Positions 38,614 through 50,500 of a stretch of DNA of 64,000 nt are shown here, one piece after another. The stretch spans positions 930,001-994,000 of the forward strand of contig JAGTWJ010000002.1 of assembly GCA_020064725.1 (NCBI GenBank). The letters run 5' to 3'. Position 1 is the first letter of the stretch; each line of letters opens with the position of its first letter. A model generated the notes under the pieces. That model saw only the letters and a program-made list of their open reading frames with translations. It ran no database searches and was not told the DNA's origin. Both the position numbers and the translations under genes were made by a program. This stretch comes from Drechslerella dactyloides. Lineage: Eukaryota; Ascomycota; Orbiliomycetes; Orbiliales; Orbiliaceae.

Positions 38614-40350
38614 TCATGCCACTACCCTCTCAAAAAAATATACAGTCACATAAATTTCGGTGCCTGTCATCGGCGAAACCCATCCTGGCTGCCGAAGCTT
38701 ATCGCTAAGTTTCCACCCGGCCGGGACCGGGTTACAGAAAGACTGTTCCATATCATCAAGATGGTTGTGGCCTGCCATGTGTGGATACCCCCTTTCAGTA
38801 AGCTTTGACACATAATCATCGGTAATTTCGTCGATGTAGACTACCAATGACTTGCGCGCCAGCTGGAAAGACTGAACCATAGTCATCGAGAAATCTTCGG
38901 GGGATAGAAAGTATAATACAGAGAAGCTGACGATGTGGTCAAAAGGTCCAATAGCCGGGAGGATAGCTTGTAGAGCGCCTCTGTATATCCTGTCATAAAC
39001 GCCCGTCTGCTGACATATTTCGGCCATCCCCTCGGATAGCTCGATGCCACTGATAGTATAGGATCGGTTCGGCTTACACCCCGACGCCGGTGACGCTTGA
39101 GTATTCGAGGCAGGGTTGTAATCTGGTTCTGGGGGTGTATATTGCATATTTTGCGCCAAGAAGCGACCAAATGCCCCGGTCCCCGAACCTAGCTCTAGTA
39201 CCATCCCCTGGGAAAAGTCCACTCTAGCAATTACTTTCTGAAAAATATCCTGGAACTGCGTATGAACCATTTTGTCATATTTGCTGCTCAAGGTGTTATA
39301 GACGTCTGCGACGCGGAGTTGTGCCGGCTCGTCTTTACGTAAAGACGTCATATGACTGGCTATTAGGGTATTTATCATCGCCCTATGTCCCCCAGGAAAG
39401 CACTTGCGGATTGCGAGATCTTCCCAGTCATTTGGCGGAGGGAGAAATACGGCTGGCATTGGATTGACCTCGAGGACCGTTGGCTCCCCGCTTCCTGGCT
39501 GCGGAACGCGAATGTCGACCTTACACCAATTCTGGCCAGCCATGCGGTTGGCGTGGAAGGCTTGTAGTGCTACCTCTTGTAGCTTTGTGTATAGCATGGA
39601 ATCTTCCTTGTCTTGGAGCAACTCCACACGGGTGTCGGGGTGGAATTCCATCTCCATAGTGAGAAAGTCTTCGTATGGTGTGAAACCGGCAGGGTAGACA
39701 TATCGTTGTGGTGCTAAAGCTACCGGGGAGCTGCCCACCTCAATGATGATCACTAAGTAATCCCATCCAGCGATATATTCCTGTACCACTACATCATCAG
39801 GAATCTGGATACCATCAACGATCAGAGCGGTAGGTGATGCTTCTGTTGGAATTCCGGCTTCAGCTCGGCCAGGCCCCAAAGCTTCATTCAGAGCTGCAAG
39901 GCTCTTCATCAGCTCTTCGTGGTTACGGCATAGCGACGTTTTCCAGATGAATTGACTACCGCAGCTGGTGGCAGGCTTGACAAAGAGGGGATACTTGGAA
40001 GTACCAGGGATGCGAGGATAGCCCAACAGACGTGCATCTTTGTAGAAGTCATTCTTGGACCGCTCAAGGACTTGACTGCGCAAGCCAATAGAGGGTAGAC
40101 CTAGGCTCTCGAAATATCTGCAGGCATCAATGCCAGCAAGTTTATCTTCTCGCTGGCCCCACATAAAATTAAAATAAAATTCATAGCCCACTGTAACGGC
40201 GCTATCTATCTGCTCTTTGGCTGTGTCCTTGTGTACCCATACGTGGTCGAATGTATGTTGGTCGGTAAAGCTGGATGGATCCTGAAAAGGACTGAATTCC
40301 TCGATTTGATGAGGGTTGGTGAAAGCTGACTGGAAAACACAAATTCTCAT
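38614..40350 (-). CDS. ATP-grasp ligase-methyltransferase fusion (intact copy)
   Basis: Single exon, 578 residues, ATG at the first Met of the frame. Residues 1-335 form an ATP-grasp fold of the D-Ala-D-Ala-ligase type: FVKP with the ATP-binding Lys125, a small-residue loop (SCGS, 129-132), the adenine-contacting strand VVVQEYI at 187-193, and metal-ligand positions Asp279, Glu294 and Asn296 (VDIR and LEVNPMP). Residues about 345-575 form a class I SAM methyltransferase with motif I LELGSGTG at 385-392. ATP-grasp ligases join a carboxylate to an amine or similar nucleophile through an acyl phosphate, so the fusion predicts coupled ligation and methylation of one product (inference). A truncated paralogue is divergently transcribed 647 bp away. 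Absence of introns in both copies is notable in this intron-rich window. The substrate is unknown. Confidence 0.85.
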   Translation of the reverse strand: MRICVFQSAFTNPHQIEEFSPFQDPSSFTDQHTFDHVWVHKDTAKEQIDSAVTVGYEFYFNFMWGQREDKLAGIDACRYFESLGLPSIGLRSQVLERSKNDFYKDARLLGYPRIPGTSKYPLFVKPATSCGSQFIWKTSLCRNHEELMKSLAALNEALGPGRAEAGIPTEASPTALIVDGIQIPDDVVVQEYIAGWDYLVIIIEVGSSPVALAPQRYVYPAGFTPYEDFLTMEMEFHPDTRVELLQDKEDSMLYTKLQEVALQAFHANRMAGQNWCKVDIRVPQPGSGEPTVLEVNPMPAVFLPPPNDWEDLAIRKCFPGGHRAMINTLIASHMTSLRKDEPAQLRVADVYNTLSSKYDKMVHTQFQDIFQKVIARVDFSQGMVLELGSGTGAFGRFLAQNMQYTPPEPDYNPASNTQASPASGCKPNRSYTISGIELSEGMAEICQQTGVYDRIYRGALQAILPAIGPFDHIVSFSVLYFLSPEDFSMTMVQSFQLARKSLVVYIDEITDDYVSKLTERGYPHMAGHNHLDDMEQSFCNPVPAGWKLSDKLRQPGWVSPMTGTEIYVTVYFFERVVA

Positions 40351-40997
40351 AGCGGCTAGTCGAGATCTTATCTGTAATTATAACAACTAGTACTCTCTCT
40401 CTCTCTCCCTCTCTCTCTCTCTCGAATGGTCTGCAAAGTAAGAGCGCGATATCAAAACAAAGGTTGTAGCAGTGAATCGGGAATAAAAGCCAAAGCCGAA
40501 TTCACAATTGTGAAATTGATGGAGACTTAGAATGCGATATAGTAGAATAAAAGATTTTCTAGTTCGCCTGTTTCCAGGTGCCTCTTATATTGATTGTATT
40601 GTATTGGCATCGGCTTTAAGCCCTTGCTTTCCCGAGACTCACAACAGTAGGTAGCTAGTGCCGCTTACGCATGGAGGAAATAAATTAAGCTTCCATTACA
40701 TTTATGTAACGGATATCAATAGGGCTTAACCAGTACCTCCATGATCAGGCCATGTGGGAAATATAGTTTCCACCAACAGGCATGGTGTTGTCACTAATGT
40801 TTCTCGGCGTGGAAATCCCTTCTGCCGGGTTTCATTGCCCAGCTTACACCTATCCCATGTTTGGCTAGCCGCTGGATGGGGCAATCTGGAAAGTGCTTCA
40901 AAGCCATGGTATTTATTCTATGCGGCAGTACCACCGAAATCAACGGTGTCGCATTTGATATTCTTCGTCGTAAATTCTTTTACACCATTCAGCTACG
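40351..40997. promoter_or_regulatory. Shared divergent promoter of the ATP-grasp/methyltransferase pair
   Basis: These 647 bp separate the two start codons, so the paralogues are likely co-regulated. A 31 bp CT tract lies at 40393-40423, close to the minus-strand gene. I found no clear CGG-N-CCG pair for a Zn2Cys6 regulator. Confidence 0.6.
40393..40423 (+). repeat. CT dinucleotide tract (GA in the minus-strand gene leader)
   Basis: A nearly perfect CT run, 43-73 bp upstream of the intact ATP-grasp gene. On that gene's strand it is a GA tract in the leader or core promoter. Confidence 0.85.
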
Positions 40998-42425
40998 ATG
41001 CTGCAATCTAATAAGCTGAGGATCTGTCTCATTCGAGCACATGCATACGGGCCTCAGGACGCGGACGGTGCCATCGCTAATTCCGATATTAAATTCTACA
41101 CCAATCAACACACATTCGAATACAGATTCATCCGTAAGGGGTGTATTCACCAGGACTTGAACTGTACGGCGGCTGAAGACTTTGACCTCTATATAAACTT
41201 CTTATTGGGGGACTGGTGCAATGGTGCCGATATAGGAGCTGCAATTGTCGCCAGTCAACACCTCGAGAGGTTGAACATTCCGCTCATTAGCTTGGCTAGC
41301 CGGATTTTAGCTAAATGCAGGCTAGACTCCTCGAATCGCCTCCTGCTTCAAAATATCAACAAGACGCTAGAGCCGGTCTCGGGGGACGAGTATGCATGCA
41401 CCATCATCACGCTTACTCACACACCAGTAGCTCTATCGCCCATCATCCGCGACTCTGGACCTTCTTTCAAACCGTTGTCAGATTTGAGCCTTCATGATGA
41501 CCTTCGGAAAGCTGCCGAAAATGCCTTCTACGCGAACGACCTTTACGGCTGCCCTTGGTGCACAATCTTCATACGTCTTACGGGGGGCCTAAAGCCAGTT
41601 GTGATGAGAATACAGCCTATGCCGCAAATATTCCTACCCCCCACGGACCAACAGGTCTCGCTCGAGGGCTACGCTATTCGTGAATCTTTTCCAGGAGGTT
41701 ATAGAGCATTGATTCACTCTATTATAGCATCCCACTCTCTCCAATCCCGTTGCAGTCCTGATATTTCACGCGATATCGGCCAGGAATATGGCGGTGTCGC
41801 AGCCAATTACGATTCCACAACGGCAGGAATCTATCAGGATGGCATCAAAGAAATTATTGCAAAGTTCAACTACAATGGCCTTGTGCTAGACCTCGCTTGT
41901 GGAACAGGACTGATGGCGCGTTTTATCGGAGAAACCCAGGGTCTTGAAGCCGGTGATCCGAGAAATGGTAGCAAGTTTATTGGGGTTGATGTTTCAGTTC
42001 AAATGAGGACAGAGTGCCTTAGACACGGCTGGTATGAGACAGTTCTTGTGGGTCCTATCCAACGAGTTTTGATAGCCCGCGTCGATCCGGTCGACCACAT
42101 CATATGCCTTGGGGCACTTCATTATCTCAATGTCGACGAGCTATCCTTGGTACTCTCTCGCGCATTCCAATTAGCCAGACGCTCCGTTACCTTTACCCTT
42201 GACGAAATTCCCGAATCTTACAACGCGGCGCAGAGGCGTTCAGGTCGAGCACATATGAGCGGCTTTAACCACCTGGCTGAAATTGATAATTATGGGACAC
42301 CAATCGGATGGAAGCTAGCTGACCGTTGGCGTCGCCTGGGATGGAAATCGCCAACGACGGGAGACGAAGTATATACTAATGCATTCCGGTTCGAAAGACT
42401 ACAAGATACCCAATCAGCCGATTAG
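40998..42425 (+). CDS. ATP-grasp pseudoenzyme-methyltransferase fusion (degenerate copy)
   Basis: Single exon, 475 residues. It aligns with the divergent neighbour over its whole length: the N-terminal strand region, QHTF, the conserved PMP-x-x-FLPP and FPGG-x-RA blocks, and the methyltransferase to the end (GWKL and GW-x-SP-x-TG). About 80 residues corresponding to 110-190 of the neighbour are missing, including the FVKP lysine and glycine loop. The three metal-ligand positions read Phe191, Arg204 and Gln206 in place of Asp, Glu and Asn. The frame is otherwise intact and the methyltransferase motif I is good (LDLACGTG, 297-304), so this is not a random pseudogene. It is probably a methyltransferase with a dead ATP-grasp half that may bind or regulate the active paralogue. 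The function is inferred only. Confidence 0.85.
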   Translation: MLQSNKLRICLIRAHAYGPQDADGAIANSDIKFYTNQHTFEYRFIRKGCIHQDLNCTAAEDFDLYINFLLGDWCNGADIGAAIVASQHLERLNIPLISLASRILAKCRLDSSNRLLLQNINKTLEPVSGDEYACTIITLTHTPVALSPIIRDSGPSFKPLSDLSLHDDLRKAAENAFYANDLYGCPWCTIFIRLTGGLKPVVMRIQPMPQIFLPPTDQQVSLEGYAIRESFPGGYRALIHSIIASHSLQSRCSPDISRDIGQEYGGVAANYDSTTAGIYQDGIKEIIAKFNYNGLVLDLACGTGLMARFIGETQGLEAGDPRNGSKFIGVDVSVQMRTECLRHGWYETVLVGPIQRVLIARVDPVDHIICLGALHYLNVDELSLVLSRAFQLARRSVTFTLDEIPESYNAAQRRSGRAHMSGFNHLAEIDNYGTPIGWKLADRWRRLGWKSPTTGDEVYTNAFRFERLQDTQSAD

Positions 42426-44104
42426 TATGGTGGTATCGAACCGCGAAATTGAGAACCGTCTAACTGCGGGACAGATAAGGTTGAGGTTATAATTAACCAG
42501 TCATTCTGGAATTGCGATTTGAAAAGGCCGATCAATTGACAGGTGACGATCGAGCGAACCAATAAATATATAAAATAGCAAACTCCAATCTAGACCATAT
42601 TGGCATATTGATTGTCTGAAGCCTGACGCGCATAAATACATCTAAATAGCATAAATAAAATTGCCCTTGGTCATGGCGAGTCGCGTCAGCAGGTCGCGGT
42701 TCAAACGTACGCCAAGTGCAGTTAAGACGGCCACCTCTAATGTCTAATAATATGGCCATGGGCGTCGCCGGATGCGGCCAGCCGCCACGTCTCGGAAGCT
42801 AGCAGTTTCGGCAGGACCGTCACGGAATACTAACTCCCTCCTCTGAGCTCGGCATCTTGCGGCTCAACATTGGTATTTTAAGATAGTATTTGATGCTATG
42901 ACATCGCTTGATGAGCAGCGGGGCGAACGGTATGTTTGTTAAAAACCCTCCCGACAAAGCTCGAGGATCCTTCTATATACGAGGGCTTGAATATGACCGT
43001 TCGACGGCCTCGCACAGGAAATCTTGCATATATAACTGCTAGCTAAGGTACGTTCTAATAGGCCGAGCTGCACGTGCCGCATGCGCATATGCACCGCGAT
43101 TGTGCCTGATTGAAGGTAGTCCCAGCGAATTAGAACCAATTGAACGGATAGATATATAATATTATATGTAGGATTCCCGGCAATATTCGTATGCGAGGCA
43201 CCACTATGTACTCTTATCCAGTGTTTTCACTCCGCTGGGTCAATATGGGAAACAAATGATCATCCTAGTCGGGCGAAAAAGATTGGAGTTTCGGACATTC
43301 GAATTTCCCGCGTGGACGGTCCGGCGGTACGTTGGCATTTGGTGTCGACTCCTGTTCTCTCAACTATGGCAATGCTCAACTCTTTTGTAGTTTATCCAGA
43401 AGACCAGACTCAACATTGTAAGCCCTGGTTGAATATTCATGTGATCAAGTTATCAGTTGGTATACAGCTGTTGAAACAAGAGTATAACAAAGTCTATTCG
43501 TCTGCCATGTATGTAAAGTACTTCAATTCTGAGTTCAATATCGGTCCCTTGTTGTCTATAGCCTACCTAAGAAGCATGATTGACACCGGGGGCTTTGAAT
43601 AAATATGTAGACTTTACGTACCGATGTTCAACCCTTGATGAGGCTAGATCTAGATAAAACTGCACCCGCAACGTGCAGAGTGATTTATGGACGGATATGT
43701 GTTATATAGATCGACGTACAAATGGAAGTCACCGACGATAACGGGCTAGTGTAAGCTGAATTGTGAGAAGAAGAGAAGGAATACTTTTAACAAAGGAATT
43801 GTCTTGGGGAGCTGAAGATGAGCTAAATGGAAGTGGTATGATTTAGAGAATATTAAAAATGCGCAGCATACTAAGCCAATTGTGTGTCTCGTAAACAAAC
43901 TGCGATGGGACAATTCGAGATTTGGAGCATTTGACTGAACTCTCAGACAAGATTTACACCGTCGCGTCCAGGAGCCAATCTTCACTGGAGTAAAGGACTG
44001 GCTGCAGCTGGCTAGCGTAGAGACAAAAGAAATAAAAGCTTCAATACCAAAGTCTTATCATCTTGTGTGAATACTCTATCCTATAGCTGTCGATCGACTT
44101 TGTG
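42426..44104. other. Intergenic stretch
   Basis: No supported gene. A plus frame from ATG 43366 to 43602 (78 residues) is open but AT-rich and unrecognised. I do not call it. Confidence 0.4.
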
Positions 44105-44437
44105 CTACTGAGAAGTCTTTCTGCGAGCCACCTCCTGCGGCGGAGGAGTGGCCGGTGGCAGGGGATGGTCGGGTCCCCCGGACTGATCAGCGGGCTCGAG
44201 CTCGCCGAAGGCTGGCACAAGGCTCCGCTCGCTTCCTCGTCGTTTAAGACTCCGCGCAGGGAGCGGGATTGAGGATTCTCGCATTGTGGGGAGGCGACTA
44301 GGTGACTCGGCGAGCTCGCCGCCCGGAAAGTTGCCTTCTAGAATTTGCAAAATCTTCGTTGTCTGTGGCCTGGCCACAGCTTTTGGATCTTGGAGAAGGT
44401 CCCCGTCGACGGACATATCTCTCTCCTGGGGTTCCAT
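44105..44437 (-). CDS. Orphan Pro-rich protein, 110 residues
   Basis: The coding part is a single exon with ATG at 44437. It is preceded by a convincing 5' leader intron (44557-44449): GTAAGT donor, a perfect TACTAAC branch site and CATAG acceptor 18 bp beyond it. The frame has a stop upstream of the splice, so the start is firm if the intron is real. The protein is hydrophilic and Pro/Ser/Arg-rich and probably disordered, with a basic C-terminus. No domain or signal peptide is visible. It lies 1.7 kb beyond the end of the degenerate ATP-grasp gene and points toward it. The function is unknown; it could be a small regulator, an accessory protein or a modified substrate. Confidence 0.55.
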   Translation of the reverse strand: MEPQERDMSVDGDLLQDPKAVARPQTTKILQILEGNFPGGELAESPSRLPTMRESSIPLPARSLKRRGSERSLVPAFGELEPADQSGGPDHPLPPATPPPQEVARRKTSQ

Positions 44438-44448
44438 TGATCCAGAGA

Positions 44449-44557
44449 CTATGGTTTTAGTTGCTTGTTAGTATCCCGACTGTATATAAACGAGAGCGGG
44501 GGATCTGGAGCTGGACCGATGCCTAGTGAGTCTAGTACATGTGCATGGACAACTTAC
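44449..44557 (-). other. Predicted 5' leader intron
   Basis: 109 bp with GTAAGT donor, TACTAAC branch site at 44473-44467 and CATAG acceptor. All three signals match the fungal consensus closely. Confidence 0.65.
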
Positions 44558-47500
44558 CAGAGATCTATTGACTGATATTGTATATATAGTTTCAAGGCAG
44601 AGTTGTCGAAAGGGATGTGCTTAGCCACTCCTTGGACTGTGGACTAAAGACAGTAGCTGATGCTGTTTTCCGAGAAGAGAATTCTTTAAAACAGGCAATT
44701 TTGATTCTTAATTAAGACGGATGTATTATATAAAAAGAGAATTGGGAGCTTTCGTATGCCTTCAGCAACGTTTGTCGGTGAGATGGATGAAGAGTAGACA
44801 CGGAGAAGAACACAACGATAGTGAACTCGCGGAATTAGGGTGCGTGTTCGAAAACAATGTTGGCAGAGATCTCGAGAGGCACTGCGGGATGTCTGATCTT
44901 GATGTGAGATCTTTAGAACTAGTGGATGTGGTAGTATACTAGAGCGAGGGGTTGAGGCTAGTGGGCGGGTAGGCGGGTACTTATAGAGATAGCGGTGGAG
45001 GGAAGTAAGAAAGGGATAGGGGCCTAAGATATTTTCATTAGCATGGCTCAAAATCGGGGCCTCAGAGGGGTGGTGCGTCTTATCCCCGCTGCTGTCCGGC
45101 TCCTATTTCCAATGTCGTAAGTGATATGAAAACACACCCTCCCGGCCGTGCATCATTGGTCTATGGCGGGACGTCGGACGAGCTCGAGAGCAGGCTTTCT
45201 TCTGAACACAGCTATACCGGCCGCCAATAGGAGAACGCACAACCCTGACGATATGACTATTTGGGACATCTTCGTCTCGAGACCCTCGGGGCGACGCCAA
45301 ACACCGGGTCTTGCAACGTTCGACGTGGCAGTCCGTACACCCGTTCTGATGTGACATGACTGCTCAGAAGTTAGCTGCGTACACGACCCGAGACAACGAC
45401 ACCAGTTGACTGCAGAGAGTTGATTGGGTAGTCGTGCAATGTAACCCCTGGCCGGAGTATTGAGTTCTTGTATAGCTCAAGGTAACATGTGTGGGACGCG
45501 CCTGAGAATCATGGCTGGTTCAGCCCAAAATATGTGAGAAAAAAGAAAAAAGAGAACACCAGGGCAGACAGGTCCCGGGCACCATTCCTCTGCTATCGCC
45601 TGGTCCAAGCGGACTCCCACCCGCCTTGGTCGGGAAAATTACGGGGACGCACTGGATTTTCGTGTACTCTCAAGCGATAGGACGCCTCAATTTTGATATA
45701 ATTCTGCATACTCATGATCATATGAGGTGCAGATGTGCCTAATGTGACTATGTGAATTTCTGAATTTCTTAACCCCAGCAATTGTTCTCGAGCTCGGTTC
45801 GCTTGCAGGACAGCTGACACGGCACGGATGCGATATCAACTGCACGGGCTGGAGTTCGGGCCATCGATCGATATATCTGGAAGTTTCTGAGTCTGCCCAC
45901 ATGGCCATTGAGAAGGAAAGGTCCCATCTATGTACAGTAATACTATAGTAGTGTTGGAGTGACGCTTGAACAGCTGTACAGCGATCGCCACAGGGATCAT
46001 GCGAAACACTCCCACGAAGTGGCCAGGTCCCCATGCAACCATGATTTAACATGCACTACTTTACAGAGCGGCCGCTATGAAATGTGCAAGCGGCGGCCAT
46101 CAAAGTCGGGCCTAGCCGAAGCGCAGACCCCATTCATACAAGTACCAGATTCGTGGAAACACTTCGAAGTTTCCTTTACGTGATCATCATATCAGCTCCA
46201 TCCAGTGGAGTTGCACAGCTTAAATTTATTTTCCAAAACAAACGAGACCCAAAATCGGATAAACTAGCCGTATCGTTACCGATGGAAAACGTCACATTTA
46301 GGATTCGTGTGCAATTCTGTTGATTAAATCTACATACGCATGCAGGACGGGATCCGAATATTACAACTTAAAGACACTGATAGGCCGATTGCAAGTATGA
46401 GACACGCTAAACCTTGCCACCGGCATGTTTACATATCTTATCGATTATATCAGACGTGAACGAGCTGAGTCCTGTGCATAATATTCGCCACCTCTGATGC
46501 ACTTATGAGCTCTAATGTTAGAGACAAGAAAGCATGGAGGCGGTGTCGGAAGCCATTGCCTAGGGTGTATTGTAAATCTTGCTCTTGCCTGCCTAACGTT
46601 ATATATTAGCGGCCCAAAGCGACAATATTGGAGGAGGGCAAGGGACTCAGCTGCAAAGGCGTCTGTGATTTCACACGCATGCATATACATATCTACAGCG
46701 TTGGTTTTGGATCCTTTTCGAGCAGGGCATCATTGAATTTCAGTGAAATAGGAATCTTGCCGGATATCACGGCGAGCCGACCTCGCTTTCATAAATGATA
46801 GTAGTCCGCAGTCTCCTCCATTTGCTCTTTGAAGAACGACTGTCGAGGATCCGCATATGCATGGACGGGTTGGCTATCTGTATTGGGTCGTCGCTCGAGC
46901 CCCTGGCAACCTATATCGCTCTTGTCTGAGCGACCGGCGTCATTAAGCGGCGGCTTTACCTGCATCGGAGGATGAAAAGTCAAAAGGTCTAGATCAATAG
47001 ACAACACTGATATACTTCTAATGTGACTCCTTCCGTGATTAATGCATATCAGCCATATGCATATAGCTACATATTCGCGGTTCTCTTCCTTAATGCTGAT
47101 GCGAGGGGAACCCAGATGGCACTCACGCCGGTTTACTAGTTGCGGGGTGCACGGTCTCGGTGCCCAGGATCTGTTAGTTGCGGAGATGGGGCGAGGCAAG
47201 GCGACCTACGAAAATAATATTTACGGAGATAGCGACGCGGAGCGTGTCCACTGGGGATTCGATGACAGCCCTTCCTCTTTCGTGTATCTCATTGACGAGG
47301 CATGACCCGGACCCACTGTTCGTATCTGCTTTGCAAAAGAGGTAACTGATGGCCCTGTAGGGGTGTGCAGGATATCTCTGCTTTTCAAGACATATATTCT
47401 TGGTGTTCCAACGCCTATTCGACGATTCAGTCTTCCATTCCGGGGCGCGGCAGGTGGCATAGCAATGCCAACTCCACCCAGAGAGGATCCACATGGCCAG

Positions 47501-50500
47501 GACTTCTGAGAACCTTTGAGCATGCATAGCGAAGCTGAGAGTCTGTCGATGTGACGGGCGATTGCATCCTGCGTATGCATGCATGCAAATGCTTTTTTTT
47601 TATTAAGACTTATGCTATATCGAAGCGAGAATAAGAATGACTGAGTCGGATGGGCAAGTAACTGAACCCCCGGTAAGTTGCACCCTCTACTAAGGGTCTG
47701 AGCAAAGGTCAAAAAAGGAATAGTTATATTTTATTGCAACTAAGTATTGCCGATGAGGTTTCGACCCACTCGTCTAGACTCACGTTCAGAGATAGACGGT
47801 CCTTGTACATACGTGTCAGAGAGTTCAAGAACTTTTGATCGCTAGCGGGAGGCTTGCAAGTTCGCCGGAGCGAGGAAACGAGCAGTCAAGAGCGACATTG
47901 CAGTCCCGGCTGGCTGTCGGTTGGATTCAGCCTAGTCTGGTTTCACGACTGGGGCCGCTCCACTACGACGGTATATACCGAACCGTCTCAACAGATTTGT
48001 ACAAGCTAATTGACCTTCAACGCGGGTTTGGAAGCGCGAAAAGCCCTCAGACTTGCGAGATCATATGCTGTGAAGCCAAGACGTTTCTATCACACTGCAG
48101 CGGACCCACAGTGACAAAGGCTGCTGTCTATATCGTGCACGAGCATTTGCGTTAAGCTACGGACAGGCCGGGCATTTTTTTTTTATTCCAGACAGGCAGA
48201 ATGTTGTACAAGATCAGAAGGGTTAGCTGAGGATCTCTTGTGTTCGTACGACACGTAAACATAGGACAAAAATTTCTTTTTACTGCGATTATTCAGTACC
48301 GGTAACTCCTTTACGTTCAGTCGCAAATCCAAATCAAAAATTTTGATATATCTCACCGCACGTGAATTACGATACGTGGAGCTGGATTGTGTGTTGCGAG
48401 GCTGCGCTGCTTTTGCGTGGCCTCCTGAGCTACACCTCCAGACGAAAGGCCTGGGTACCGTCTGACAGGCAACTGGCAGGTATTATTTTTGGCCTTATCG
48501 GGCTCGGATATTCCACGGCCGAGCCGGGATCCCGTGACGCTCTCGGAAGGGCGGACATCATGCCGAGTGCCATTTTGCGGCACGATCTTTCATTGCATTG
48601 ACGGAGGTCCAGTCATGGTCCGGGAACCATACCCGAAAAGTCCGAACAGCTACTGATGAACTTCTGCCGGAGCCCGGATGTCAGAACACCAGCTTCGAAA
48701 AACCCGTGAGCCATTACTCGAACTCCACTCGTCCAGCGCTTGTAAAAACTACGTAAACAGGACAAGAGCTGAGTGTCCCAAAATACAACATGCTTCTTGC
48801 ATCTTGCGTTGAATGTCGTTCTCTGTCAGCCAATTAAGAAGAGATGTTTCCATAAAAAGCCGCCCGCGCAAACCCTGGGGAGAGTCCGTGTACACTTACG
48901 GGCGACGGCGTGATAATATCGGTCTATTATATGCTTCCATGTTAGCCTATTGCTCCAATCGCTAGATACCGCTAAAGCTCCCAAAAAAAATCTCCATACG
49001 CACTAACTCAAAACCCACTAGCTGGCCGTTCCGTCAAGTAGAGCTTGAGCCCAAGATAGCCAAAGTGGATTCTTCAATAGTTAGGGGCACTATCGATATC
49101 GCGTAGCATATATCCCCATAAATAGTACCGAGCCTGGCCCCTATGAGGCGCGCGCTTGTGATAGCCTCTGTGCCCTGGATCGCAGGTTGTTCCTGTTTAA
49201 AACAGGGATCACATGCCAGCATGAAATGAAGTCGTCCGGACGAGAGCATTTGTGGGGGCTTCTCAAAATATAATAGCCGGGTAGAGGTGATGACGCTGGC
49301 GCGACTCGTGTTTGCTTCGGTCCCCAGGTCTCGGCAAATATATTAGAAGAAAACAAACGAGAGAGAACGCCAGGGAGCAAAAAAGTACCCTATCGATTGT
49401 AAGCCAGGTTCCGATGCCTGACGGCTCTTCGGCGTTACTTCGAATCGCAATATATTGTACATCGCGTCGGAGCCTTCGCGGTCTCGATTGGCAGGCTTGT
49501 CGACTCGACGTCAGATTCCATCGAGACCGTGTGTCACCCAGTGGTCAACACAAAGCCGCAACGCACTTTATGGGTGGCTGGTAGCTGGCGCATGGTAGTT
49601 GCTCGATCGTCGGCGAAAGCTCGGAAGCGGATGTGACTGAAATATTGAAACCCATGGTACTGGGGCGGAAGGCAAGAGCCAGGTTCAAACTATTATGTAG
49701 TTCCATGGTTAGCTCTCACGTTGAAGTCTGATGTTTGCAGCTGGGAATTTTCCGGCAAGCGACAGGTGCAGGTGTATGCATCCTGCATCCAGCGTGTACG
49801 TGTGTATGTTTGCATTAAACTTGAATCAATACCATGGTGGACAAAGATAAATCAGTGGCGTCTGCGACGACAGGAAGCGTAGAGTGAAAGATGGGATAGA
49901 GAGAGGAGAGAGTTGACGCGTTCGTGGAGACTGAACAGCGTATAGTAAGGGTATTGTATCGGGGTCAGAAACAACCTTTTGATGTGTCCCGGGTGAGCTG
50001 CTAGAGTTGACCTTCTGCACGAAAAGACATTAGCCTTCTTACAAAACAAAGATAAGAGCAGACATGGAAGGAGTAAGTACATGAACAGAGCGGGTGTTGC
50101 TGCGATCGTCAACTCACCTCGAGGCAGGGTGTAATTATAAGAGATCAAGTTAGATCGCGGTTGCGCTGATAATGACCGTGGAAAATTTTACAACCGTAGG
50201 GGCTAGCAGTGGTAGGAGGGATATTGGATATCGAGAAAAATCTTGAGTACGCTGCTAAGCAGCAGGGACGGAAGGGGGAAGAGGATGGTATGGTAAGGGC
50301 GGGCTGACCAGGAAATTTCCCTTGACCTTATTGATTCCCGTCCAATTGGTCATGCATGGTCTGGCAGTTCTGCCCAGGGCCTTCTGTCGTTCATGCATGG
50401 TGGCTGCAGGAACAACTTCTTTCTTCATGATTGATTCTCGAAGCTTCGAAAGCTACGATTTTCAACTGTCACGGCATCACAGCTATTTATTACCTATCTT

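Noticed and set aside
44686..45051. Minus-strand 121-codon frame
   Set aside because: It runs through a TATA-like element and a CT-rich leader-like stretch; more likely promoter DNA of the 44.4 kb gene.
47835..48155. Plus-strand 106-codon frame
   Set aside because: No ATG in the frame (starts with TTG) and no upstream exon found.
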